Part shown: positions 56,618 to 64,000 of the stretch, piece by piece
Numbering within the stretch: the first letter of the stretch is position 1
How the letters are laid out: each line of letters starts with the position of its first letter
Assembly: GCF_017163935.1 (NCBI RefSeq)
Contig: NZ_JABVZR010000001.1
Coordinates: 1,178,001 to 1,242,000, forward strand
DNA length: 64,000 bases
Direction: 5' to 3'
Origin: Novosphingobium terrae
GTDB lineage: Bacteria; Pseudomonadota; Alphaproteobacteria; Sphingomonadales; Sphingomonadaceae
Notes under the pieces: model-generated
The model's database searches: none
What the model saw: only the letters and a program-made list of their open reading frames with translations
Told to the model about the DNA's origin: nothing
Translations under genes and position numbers: made by a program

Positions 56618-57886
56618 ATGGATATGCAAACCACCCTCAAGACTCGCGCCGAAGCCGAGGCGGCAGCGGAAACCCGCGCCCCCCGCTCGTTCTCGACCCG
56701 CAATCTGGCGATCGGCGCCATGGCTCTGGCCTTTGTTGCCGGTATCGGCTGGCAGGCGCTGCACCGCCCGGCACAGGCCACTGTCGCCCCCGAAGTGATG
56801 CTGGGCGTGGCCACGCCGCTCGCCAGCCAGGTGGTGCAGTGGGACGATTATGTCGGCCGCTTCGCCCCCAGCCAGAGCGTCGAGGTGCGCCCCCGCGTTG
56901 CCGGGCAGATCACCGCGCTTCACTTCCATGACGGCGATCTGGTGCAGAAGGGCCAGCTGCTCTTCACCATCGACCAGCGCCCCTATCAGGCCGCTCTGGC
57001 CGAAGCGCAGGCCAATGTCGCCAGCGCGGCCAGCGCTCTGGCGCTCGCCAAGTCCGATTACGCCCGTGTCGGCCGCCTGACGGGCGACGAGGCCGTGTCC
57101 GCCGGAGAGGTCGACAGCCTGCGTTCGCGCATGCAGTCGGCGCAGGCCGCTCTGGCCGCTGCTCAGGCTCGCGCCCGCCAGCGCGCGCTCGATATGGAAT
57201 GGACCCAAGTGCGCGCGCCGATTTCGGGCCGCATTTCGGATCGCCGCGTCGATGTCGGCAATCTGGTCGCGGCGGGTGAGGGGGCCAATGCCTCGCTGCT
57301 CACCACGATCAATGCGTTGAACCCGATCTATTACACCTTCGATTCCTCCGAAGCGCTCTACCTCAAGGCCCAGCGTGACCGCGCCAAGAACGGTCAGGCA
57401 CCCGAGGTGGAAATCAAGCTGCAGGACGAATCCGGCTACAACTGGAAGGGCCGTCTGGACTTCACCGACAACGGGCTGGACCCGCATTCGGGCACGATCC
57501 GTGGCCGCGCCATCATCGACAACCCCAAGCTGTTCCTGGCGCCCGGCATGTTCGGCAACATGCGCCTCTCGAACGGCGGCACGGTGCAGGCGCTGATGGT
57601 GCCTGACGAGGCGATCCAGTCCGATCAGGCCCGCAAGACGGTGCTGGTCGTCGGCAAGGGCGGCACGGTTGCCGCCAAGCCGGTGGAACTGGGCCCCGTG
57701 GTGCGCGGTCTGCGCATCATCCGCAGCGGTCTGCTGCCCACCGATCAGGTGGTTGTGACCAATTTCCAGGCCGCGATGCCCGGCGCCAAGGTCTCGGTCC
57801 ACAATGAGCCGATCAAGCCCGCGCCCGTCGCCACCGACCCCGGCATTTCGGCGCCCGTGGCTGCCCAAGCCACGCTGGCCCACTAA
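56618..57886 (+). CDS. RND efflux periplasmic adaptor (membrane fusion protein)
   Basis: This 422-residue adaptor of the AcrA/MexA type has an N-terminal membrane anchor (residues about 30-46), a lipoyl half-motif VRPRVAGQITALHFHDGDLV with KGQLLFTID, an alpha-helical hairpin (about 120-190), the second lipoyl half RAPISGRISDRRVDVGNLV, then beta-barrel and membrane-proximal domains. It has no lipobox, so it is anchored by the helix. ATG 56618 is 9 nt after GGAG. First gene of the adaptor-pump-channel operon under TetR control. Confidence 0.95.
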   Translation: MDMQTTLKTRAEAEAAAETRAPRSFSTRNLAIGAMALAFVAGIGWQALHRPAQATVAPEVMLGVATPLASQVVQWDDYVGRFAPSQSVEVRPRVAGQITALHFHDGDLVQKGQLLFTIDQRPYQAALAEAQANVASAASALALAKSDYARVGRLTGDEAVSAGEVDSLRSRMQSAQAALAAAQARARQRALDMEWTQVRAPISGRISDRRVDVGNLVAAGEGANASLLTTINALNPIYYTFDSSEALYLKAQRDRAKNGQAPEVEIKLQDESGYNWKGRLDFTDNGLDPHSGTIRGRAIIDNPKLFLAPGMFGNMRLSNGGTVQALMVPDEAIQSDQARKTVLVVGKGGTVAAKPVELGPVVRGLRIIRSGLLPTDQVVVTNFQAAMPGAKVSVHNEPIKPAPVATDPGISAPVAAQATLAH

Positions 57887-57915
57887 AACCTCTTTCTCAC
57901 GGGACACCCCCTCCC

Positions 57916-60900
57916 ATGCGACTTTCCCGCTTTTTCATCGACAGGCCGATCTTCGCCGCCGTGATCGCCGTGGTGATCATGGTGGTGGGCGCGCTGGCAT
58001 TCGTCAGCCTGCCGATCAGCCAATATCCCAACATCGTCCCCCCCACGGTGACGGTCGCCGCCCAATATCCGGGCGCCTCGGCTGAAACCGTGGCCAACAC
58101 CGTCGCCTCTCCCATCGAGCAGGAGATCAACGGCGTCGACAACATGCTCTATATGAGCAGCCAGTCGACCGGCGACGGCAAGGTGACCATCACCGTCACC
58201 TTCAAGGTCGGCACCGATCTCGATACCGCTCAGGTGCTGGTGCAGAACCGTGTCGCCGTGGCCGTGCCGCGTCTGCCCGAAGAGGTGCAGCGCCTTGGCG
58301 TCGTGACGCGCAAGACCACGCCGGACTTCCTGATGGTGGTCAACCTGCAGTCGCCCGATGGCAGCCTGAACCGCGATTATCTGTCGAACTATGCCCTCAC
58401 GCAGGTCAAGGACCGCCTCGCGCGTCTCGATGGCGTGGGTGACATCAACCTGTTCGGCTCGCGCGATTACGGCATGCGCATCTGGATCGATCCGGGCCGT
58501 GCTGCCGCACTGAACCTGACCGCTGGCGAGATCGTTGCGGCTCTGCGCGCGCAGAACGTGCAGGTGTCTTCTGGCGCGCTGGGTCAGCCGCCGGCCAACC
58601 ACGGCGATGCCTTCCAGCTCGGCGTGGAAATGCAGGGCCGTCTGACCGAGCCTCAGCAGTTTGCCGATATCGTCATCCGCACCGATGCCGATGGCCATCA
58701 GGTGCGCGTGCGCGATGTGGCGCGCGTGGAGCTGGGCGCTCAGGACTACAACATCAACACCTATCTCTCGAACAAGCCCACCGTGGTGATCGCGGTGATG
58801 CAGCGCCCGGGCTCGAACGCTCTGGAGGCTGCGGCCAAGGTCAAGCATGAGATGGACACCATCTCCAAGTCCTTCCCCAAGGGCATGGAATATTCGGTGA
58901 TCTACAACCCCACCGAATTCATCAGCCAGTCGATCGACGCCGTGTACCACACGCTGTTCGAAGCCGTGGTGCTGGTGGTGCTGGTGATCCTGATCTTCCT
59001 GCAGAACTGGCGCGCGGCGATCATCCCGATCATCGCCATTCCGGTCTCGCTGGTGGGTTCCTCCGTCGTGCTGCTGGCACTGGGCTATTCGCTCAACAAC
59101 CTGTCGCTGTTCGGCCTTGTGCTAGCCATCGGCATCGTGGTCGATGACGCCATCGTGGTGGTCGAAAACGTCGAGCGCAACATCGAGAACGGTCTCTCCC
59201 CGCTGGAAGCGGCCCGCGTCTCGATGGATGAGGTCTCGACGGCGCTGGTGGCCATTGTGCTGGTGCTTTGCGCGGTGTTTGTGCCGACGCTGTTCATCAC
59301 CGGCCTGTCGGGTGCTTTCTACAAGCAGTTCGCCGTGACCATCTCGACCGCGACGATCATCTCGCTGATCCTCTCGCTGACGCTCTCGCCTGCCGCCGCC
59401 GCTTTGCTGCTGCGCCACAAGCATGGCAGCATCGCCGACGACCACAGCAAGCCTGCCTGGCAGCGCCTGCTGGCCCGCGCCGCCGACCGTTTCAATGCGG
59501 GCTTCGAGCGTCTGTCGGACGGTTACGCCCGCCTGACGCGCCGCATGCTGGGCGCACCCAAGAAGGTGATGGCCACCTATGCGGCGCTGATCGCGGCGAC
59601 CGTGGGCATGTTCGTCATCACCCCCTCGGGCTTTATCCCGGCGCAGGATCAGGGTTACTTCCTTGCGGTGATCCAGCTTCCGTCTGGTGCCTCGCTGGAA
59701 CGTACCGATGCCGTCACCCGTGAGGTGGCCGCCAAGATCCTGCCCATTCAGGGTCTGCGCGGTGCGGTGATGTTCGCCGGTTTCCATGGTCCCTCGCAGA
59801 CCTCGGCGCCCAACTCTGCCGCCATCTACTTCCCCTTCAAGACCTTCGACGAGCGCAAGAAGCTGGGTGCCACCTACAAGGGCATCATGGATCAGGCGCA
59901 GAAGGCCGTGGCCGGTTACGACAAGGCTCGCATCATTCTGGTGCCGCCGCCGGTCATTCAGGGCATCGGTGCTGCCGGTGGTTACCGCTTCATGCTTCAG
60001 GACCGCGAGGGCCGTGGCTATGACGAGCTGAACAAGCAGGCCTGGGCGCTGATTGCCAAGGCGAATGCCGAAAAGGGTCTGCATCAGGTCTACACGCTCT
60101 TCGACGTCGGCACGCCGCGCGTCTGGGCCGATGTCGACCGCCGCAAGGCCGATCTGCTGGGCGTTCCCCCTGAGCGTATCTTTGAAGCGCTGCAGGTCTA
60201 TCTGGGCTCCAGCTTCGTCAATGACTTCAACCTGCTGGGCCGCACCTATCACGTGACCGCCCAGGCCGATCAGGCCAGCCGCGAAACGGTTGCCGATATT
60301 GCCAATCTGAAGACGCGCTCGAACACCGGCCAGATGGTGCCCATCGGTTCGGTCGCCACCTTCAGCGACAAGACCGGCCCCTACCGCGTGGTGCGCTACA
60401 ATCTGCAACCCGCTGTCGAAATCGACGGTGACACGGCTCCGGGCTATTCGACCGGCCAGTCGCTCGCCACGATGGAGAAGCTCGCCGAGACGCTGCCTGC
60501 CGGTTACGGCGGTGACTGGACGGACATCGCCTATCAGCAGAAGTATGCCGGCAACACCGCCGGTCTGGTCTTCGGCATGGCTGTGTTCTTCGTCTTCCTG
60601 GTGCTGGCTGCCCAGTATGAAAGCCTTGCCCTGCCTCTCTCGATCATCCTGATCGTGCCGATGTGCTTGCTGGCCGCGATGCTGGGGATCAATCTGCGCG
60701 GGATGGACAACAACGTCCTGACGCAGATCGGTCTGGTGGTGCTGATTGCTCTGGCGGCCAAGAACGCCATCCTTGTGGTGGAATTCGCCAAGCAGGCCGA
60801 GGACGAGCAGGGCATGGACCCGGTGGAAGCCGCCGTCTTTGCCGCCCGCACCCGTCTCCGCCCGATCCTGATGACCTCGCTGGCCTTCATCCTCGGCGCC

Positions 60901-61107
60901 GTGCCGCTGGTGATGGCGACCGGTGCTGGCGCCGAACTTCGGCAGGCGCTGGGTACGGCGGTGTTCTTCGGCATGGCGGGCGTGACCGGTTTCGGCCTGC
61001 TCTACACCCCCAGCTTCTATGTGCTGCTGCGCAAGCTCTCCCTGCGGATGGCCCGCAGGAAGGGCGGCAAGGCCACGCATGACTCTGCCTGGCAACCGGC
61101 GGAATAA
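57916..61107 (+). CDS. RND efflux pump inner-membrane transporter (HAE1)
   Basis: This 1063-residue proton-driven pump of the AcrB/MexB type opens with MRLSRFFIDRPIFAAVIAV and LPISQYPNIVPPTVTV. The proton-relay residues are visible: the Asp pair in GIVVDDAIVVVENVER (helix 4) and Lys in ALAAKNAILVVEFAK (helix 10). Two large periplasmic porter loops lie between helices 1-2 and 7-8. It follows the adaptor by 29 bp and precedes the outer-membrane channel by 10 bp. Substrates are likely hydrophobic or amphiphilic compounds. Confidence 0.97.
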   Translation: MRLSRFFIDRPIFAAVIAVVIMVVGALAFVSLPISQYPNIVPPTVTVAAQYPGASAETVANTVASPIEQEINGVDNMLYMSSQSTGDGKVTITVTFKVGTDLDTAQVLVQNRVAVAVPRLPEEVQRLGVVTRKTTPDFLMVVNLQSPDGSLNRDYLSNYALTQVKDRLARLDGVGDINLFGSRDYGMRIWIDPGRAAALNLTAGEIVAALRAQNVQVSSGALGQPPANHGDAFQLGVEMQGRLTEPQQFADIVIRTDADGHQVRVRDVARVELGAQDYNINTYLSNKPTVVIAVMQRPGSNALEAAAKVKHEMDTISKSFPKGMEYSVIYNPTEFISQSIDAVYHTLFEAVVLVVLVILIFLQNWRAAIIPIIAIPVSLVGSSVVLLALGYSLNNLSLFGLVLAIGIVVDDAIVVVENVERNIENGLSPLEAARVSMDEVSTALVAIVLVLCAVFVPTLFITGLSGAFYKQFAVTISTATIISLILSLTLSPAAAALLLRHKHGSIADDHSKPAWQRLLARAADRFNAGFERLSDGYARLTRRMLGAPKKVMATYAALIAATVGMFVITPSGFIPAQDQGYFLAVIQLPSGASLERTDAVTREVAAKILPIQGLRGAVMFAGFHGPSQTSAPNSAAIYFPFKTFDERKKLGATYKGIMDQAQKAVAGYDKARIILVPPPVIQGIGAAGGYRFMLQDREGRGYDELNKQAWALIAKANAEKGLHQVYTLFDVGTPRVWADVDRRKADLLGVPPERIFEALQVYLGSSFVNDFNLLGRTYHVTAQADQASRETVADIANLKTRSNTGQMVPIGSVATFSDKTGPYRVVRYNLQPAVEIDGDTAPGYSTGQSLATMEKLAETLPAGYGGDWTDIAYQQKYAGNTAGLVFGMAVFFVFLVLAAQYESLALPLSIILIVPMCLLAAMLGINLRGMDNNVLTQIGLVVLIALAAKNAILVVEFAKQAEDEQGMDPVEAAVFAARTRLRPILMTSLAFILGAVPLVMATGAGAELRQALGTAVFFGMAGVTGFGLLYTPSFYVLLRKLSLRMARRKGGKATHDSAWQPAE

Positions 61108-61117
61108 GGAAAGACCC

Positions 61118-62521
61118 ATGAAGATCAGGATGATCCTTCTGCTGGCGACAACCAGCCTGCTGGCCGCCTGCGCCGTGGGGCCCGATTACAAGGCCCCGAA
61201 AACCGCCCCCGTGGCCGCCGCTCCCTTCACGGGGGCGGCAAGCCCGGCCTTCACGCAGGAGGCCGCCGCCGATCATTGGTGGAAGCTCTACAATGATCCG
61301 CTGCTCGACCGGATGGTGGACGACGCCCTCAAGGCCAACACGGACATCCGCGTGGCGGCAGCCCGTGTGGAACGCGCCCGCGCCCTGCTGCGCAACGCCA
61401 AATCCGCACGCCTGCCGAGCACCACGCTGGATGCTTCGGCCACGCGTGAGCGTTTTTCCGCTGCTCAGCTGACCTCTTCCAACCAGCAGCGCGAAGCCTG
61501 GTATTATGATGGCGGGCTCTCGCTCTCCTATGAGGTCGATCTGTTCGGCCGTGTGCGGCGCGGTGTGGAAGCGGCCCATGGCGACGCCGATGCCGCCGAT
61601 GCGGATGCCGATGCGGTGCGGCTGGCGGTGATCTCCGATACGGTGCGCGCCTATCTGGATGTCACCACCAGCGCCGAAAGGCTGAAGGTGGCGCAGGAGA
61701 CGGTGACGCTGCTCGACCAGTCGATCCGCATCACCGGTGCGCGCGTCGATGTGGGGCGTTCGGACCGGCTCGATCTGATCCGCTTCCAGACCCTGCGCGA
61801 TCAGCAGGCCGCCGCCATTCCGCAGATCGAGGCCGATCGCAAATCGGCCCTGCTGCGGCTGGCCACGCTGACGGGCCGGGCCCCTCAGGACCTGCCGGCT
61901 GACGTGATCGCTCAGGTGGTCACGCCGCACCCCGCCAAGCCTATCCCGGTGGGCGATGGCGCGGCGCTGCTGGCCCGCCGCCCCGACGTGCGCGCCGCCG
62001 AGCGCCGTCTGGCCGCCGACACCGCGCGCATCGGCGTGGCGACCGCTGACCTCTATCCGCGCATCACTTTGGGCGGATCGGTGGGCTCCTCGGCCTTCAC
62101 CGGCATGGATGTGCTGGGGTCGGAATCGACGCGCTGGTCCATTGGCCCGCTGATCAGCTGGAACTTCCCCAACATCGCCGCCACCCGCGCCAAGATCGCC
62201 GCTGCCAAGGCCGACAGCAAGGCCTCGCTGGCGACCTTCGATGGCACGGTGCTGACCGCGCTTGAGGAAACCGAGCGGGCGCTCTCCACCTATGCCCATG
62301 CTCAGGAGCGGACCGATACGCTTGCCCGCGCTCAGGATGAGGCGGCGCGTGCTGCCCGCATCAGTCTGGCGCGGCAGCGGGAAGGGCGGATCGACTTCCT
62401 GACCGTGCTGGACGCGCAGCGCACGCTGGCGCAGGCCCAGTCCGATCTGGTGGCGGCGCGGCGCGATGCGGCCTTTGCTCAGGTCGATGTGTTCCGCGCG
62501 CTGGCAGGCGGCTGGAGTTAA
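61118..62521 (+). CDS. Outer-membrane efflux channel lipoprotein (NodT/OprM type)
   Basis: This 467-residue lipoprotein has signal MKIRMILLLATTSLLAAC with lipobox Cys 18, followed by AVGPDYKAPK. TolC-like repeats include WWKLYNDPLLDRMVDDAL, VSYEVDLFGRV-like LSYEVDLFGRVRRGVEA and ALLARRPDVRAAERRLAADTA. It completes the tripartite pump. Start ATG 61118, 6 nt after AAGGAAAGA. A bidirectional terminator follows. Confidence 0.95.
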   Translation: MKIRMILLLATTSLLAACAVGPDYKAPKTAPVAAAPFTGAASPAFTQEAAADHWWKLYNDPLLDRMVDDALKANTDIRVAAARVERARALLRNAKSARLPSTTLDASATRERFSAAQLTSSNQQREAWYYDGGLSLSYEVDLFGRVRRGVEAAHGDADAADADADAVRLAVISDTVRAYLDVTTSAERLKVAQETVTLLDQSIRITGARVDVGRSDRLDLIRFQTLRDQQAAAIPQIEADRKSALLRLATLTGRAPQDLPADVIAQVVTPHPAKPIPVGDGAALLARRPDVRAAERRLAADTARIGVATADLYPRITLGGSVGSSAFTGMDVLGSESTRWSIGPLISWNFPNIAATRAKIAAAKADSKASLATFDGTVLTALEETERALSTYAHAQERTDTLARAQDEAARAARISLARQREGRIDFLTVLDAQRTLAQAQSDLVAARRDAAFAQVDVFRALAGGWS

Positions 62522-62556
62522 GTTTCCCGACCCCAAAAACACAAGGGCGGGAAACG

Positions 62557-62594
62557 AAAAGGGGCGGAAGGTGCAAACCTTCCGCCCCTTTTTT
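62557..62594. terminator. Bidirectional intrinsic terminator
   Basis: AAAA-GGGGCGGAAGGT-GCAA-ACCTTCCGCCCC-TTTTTT, a perfect 12-bp stem, lies between convergent outer-membrane channel genes and has A/T runs suitable for both strands. Confidence 0.95.
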
Positions 62595-62613
62595 GTGCGC
62601 CGTTGCTTTGGGC

Positions 62614-64000
62614 TTACAGCGTGTCGTCAGCGCCAATCGCGGTGTAGAGCGAGAGGCGGTTCGACAGATCCGCCAGTGTGGCCGAAACCTGCGTCTGGCG
62701 CGCCGAATAGAGCGTGCGTTGCGCCGTCAGCACATTGATATAGGCCGCGGTCCCGGCCTGGTACTGGGCATCCGAAAGCGTCAGGCTGCGCTGCGAGGCG
62801 GTGACCAGACGGCCCTGTGCCGCGCGCTGATCCTCGATGGTGCCGCGCCGGGCCAGCGCATCCGCCACATCACGGAAGGCCGTCTGCAGCGCCTTTTCAT
62901 AGCTGGCAACATCGGCGTCACGCGTGGCCTTGGCCTTGTCCAGATCGGCAAAGCGCGTGCCGCCGATCAGCGGCAGGCTGGCTGTGGGCGAGACGCTCCA
63001 GCCCTTCGATCCCGAGTTGAAAAGGCTGGACAGAGCCGTGCTGGCAAAGCCGCCCGCCGCCGTCAGGCTGATCGTGGGGAAGAAGGCCGCGCGGGCCGCG
63101 CCGATGCTGTAATTGGCGCCTTTGAGCGTATGCTCGGCTTCCACCACATCGGGGCGCTGCAGCAGCACCGTGGAGGAAAGCCCGGCAGGCACCAGCGCGA
63201 TCGAGCCATCGATGTCCGCCAGTGATGTGGGCAGCAGCGCCTCATCGACATGCGCGCCCACCAGCAGGTCGAGGGCATTGCGATCCTGCGCCACCTGCGT
63301 GGTGTTGCTGGCGACATCCGATTCCGCCGTGGCCAGCACCGTCTTGGCGCTTTCCACATCGGGTGCATTGCCAAGGCCGGCATCCAGCAGCGATTGCGTC
63401 AGATCCAGGCTGCGTTTGGCGCTGGCGGCCGTGTCCTTGGCGATCTTGAGCAGATCCTCATCCGAGGCCAGCGTGACATAGGCCAGCGCCGTTTCCTGCA
63501 CCAGACTCAGCTTGGTCGAGCGCATGCCCGACTGGGTCGAGAGATAGGTCTCGAACCCCGCGCTGGCCTGATTGCGCAAGCGGCCCCACAGGTCGATCTC
63601 GAAAGAGGAGACGCCCAGATTGACCTGATTGTAGCTGCCGCCGGTGGTGCTGCCCGCGCTGCTGCCGCCGGTACGGCTGCCTGTGGCGGTGGCACCGATC
63701 ACCGGGAAGATGGCCGCGCGGTCGGCGCGATAGGTGGCGCGGGCCGCCACCACATTGGCCACCGCCACGCGCAGGTCGCGGTTGTTGGCCAGCATCTGGG
63801 TGATCACCTGCTGCAGCTTGGGATTGGTGATCAGCTGCTGCCAGGTGAGGCCTGCCTTGGACCCGCTCTGATCAGGGGCGGGATAGGCCGCGCCGCCGGG
63901 CCATTGTTCGGCCACGGGCGCGGTGGGGCGGACATATTTGGGCGCCATGTTGCAGCCCGAAAGCAGCAAGGCGGCCAGCGACAGGGAGAAGCCTGCGCCT
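62614..64000 (-). CDS. Second outer-membrane efflux lipoprotein, 5'-truncated
   Basis: This is another NodT-type channel, related to but distinct from 61118-62521, reading out of the window. Codons beyond the internal ATG at 63969 give GAGFSLSLAALLLSGC, the end of a lipoprotein signal, so the true start is beyond 64000. Family features include MAPKYVRPTAPVAEQWP, SSFEIDLWGRLRNQASAGFE, LLQRPDVVEAEHTLKGAN and the terminal repeat. It converges on the first operon. A second pump (adaptor and RND transporter) probably lies upstream outside the window. Confidence 0.93.
   Translation of the reverse strand, partial: GAGFSLSLAALLLSGCNMAPKYVRPTAPVAEQWPGGAAYPAPDQSGSKAGLTWQQLITNPKLQQVITQMLANNRDLRVAVANVVAARATYRADRAAIFPVIGATATGSRTGGSSAGSTTGGSYNQVNLGVSSFEIDLWGRLRNQASAGFETYLSTQSGMRSTKLSLVQETALAYVTLASDEDLLKIAKDTAASAKRSLDLTQSLLDAGLGNAPDVESAKTVLATAESDVASNTTQVAQDRNALDLLVGAHVDEALLPTSLADIDGSIALVPAGLSSTVLLQRPDVVEAEHTLKGANYSIGAARAAFFPTISLTAAGGFASTALSSLFNSGSKGWSVSPTASLPLIGGTRFADLDKAKATRDADVASYEKALQTAFRDVADALARRGTIEDQRAAQGRLVTASQRSLTLSDAQYQAGTAAYINVLTAQRTLYSARQTQVSATLADLSNRLSLYTAIGADDTL

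Overview
The window looks like chromosomal DNA of a GC-rich alphaproteobacterium, most likely Sphingomonadales (a Novosphingobium- or Sphingobium-like genus). This is an inference from gene content and order. The F1-ATPase genes form a unit without F0 genes, glycine decarboxylase is split into two subunits, lysyl-tRNA synthetase is class I, pntA is split, the order rpmF-plsX-fabH-ihfA-merR is present, and there is a large Gly/Asn-rich TonB-dependent receptor. I see no transposase, phage structural genes, CRISPR array, rRNA or tRNA. Coding density is high and almost everything is housekeeping.

Layout. 1-4333: NAD(P) transhydrogenase pntAA (5' cut by the window)-pntAB-pntB, a small lipoprotein and a dGTPase-like HD hydrolase. 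4453-9232: a tandem glycine riboswitch followed by gcvT-gcvH-gcvPA-gcvPB, a complete glycine-cleavage operon apart from the lpd-encoded L protein. 9368-12803: small membrane proteins, a DMT exporter and an isolated CpaF ATPase. 13273-18066 (minus): atpH-A-G-D-C with a very short epsilon subunit. 18361-25763: CPBP protease, priA, a transaldolase-like aldolase, cobT and cysS. 25803-27662: a secreted DUF3828-like protein and a divergent module in which an S24 (LexA/CI-like) repressor faces two small genes across a palindromic operator cluster. 27681-32958: thioredoxin-like protein, MBL hydrolase, MAPEG protein, then rpmF-plsX-fabH-ihfA-merR. 33261-41671: SixA, a DinG-type helicase, class I LysRS, DUF1003, a VOC protein, a prolyl-4-hydroxylase-like protein and a secreted collagen-like RcnB-domain protein. 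41874-49126: EttA, M28 peptidase, a polytopic membrane protein, TauE/SafE and an apparently Tat-exported HisC-like aminotransferase. 49677-55225: TonB receptor and an OafA-like acyltransferase. 55354-64000: a TetR regulator and an RND tripartite efflux operon that share an operator, then a second outer-membrane efflux lipoprotein cut by the window edge.

The most unusual signal is non-coding. A family of about 235-360 bp intergenic elements occurs as six full copies and one fragment. Each is bounded by terminal inverted repeats that are themselves perfect hairpins (GCGAGGG...CCCTCGC next to GCTCCC/GGGAGC), and each has an internal GCCGCAGGC/GCCTGCGGC pair. They sit at the 3' ends of genes, mostly between convergent genes. 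Two copies carry the same longer variant of one terminal hairpin. Other notable signals are the ATACCGCTYGGTAT operator shared by the TetR gene and the efflux promoter, the 400-nt efflux leader, the TCCTA/TAGGA operator cluster of the S24 repressor, a 29-bp-arm inverted repeat between cobT and cysS, and two hairpins that enclose ribosome binding sites.

Starts were chosen by reading Shine-Dalgarno sequences and family N-termini. Family assignments are from recognition of motifs, with no database search.
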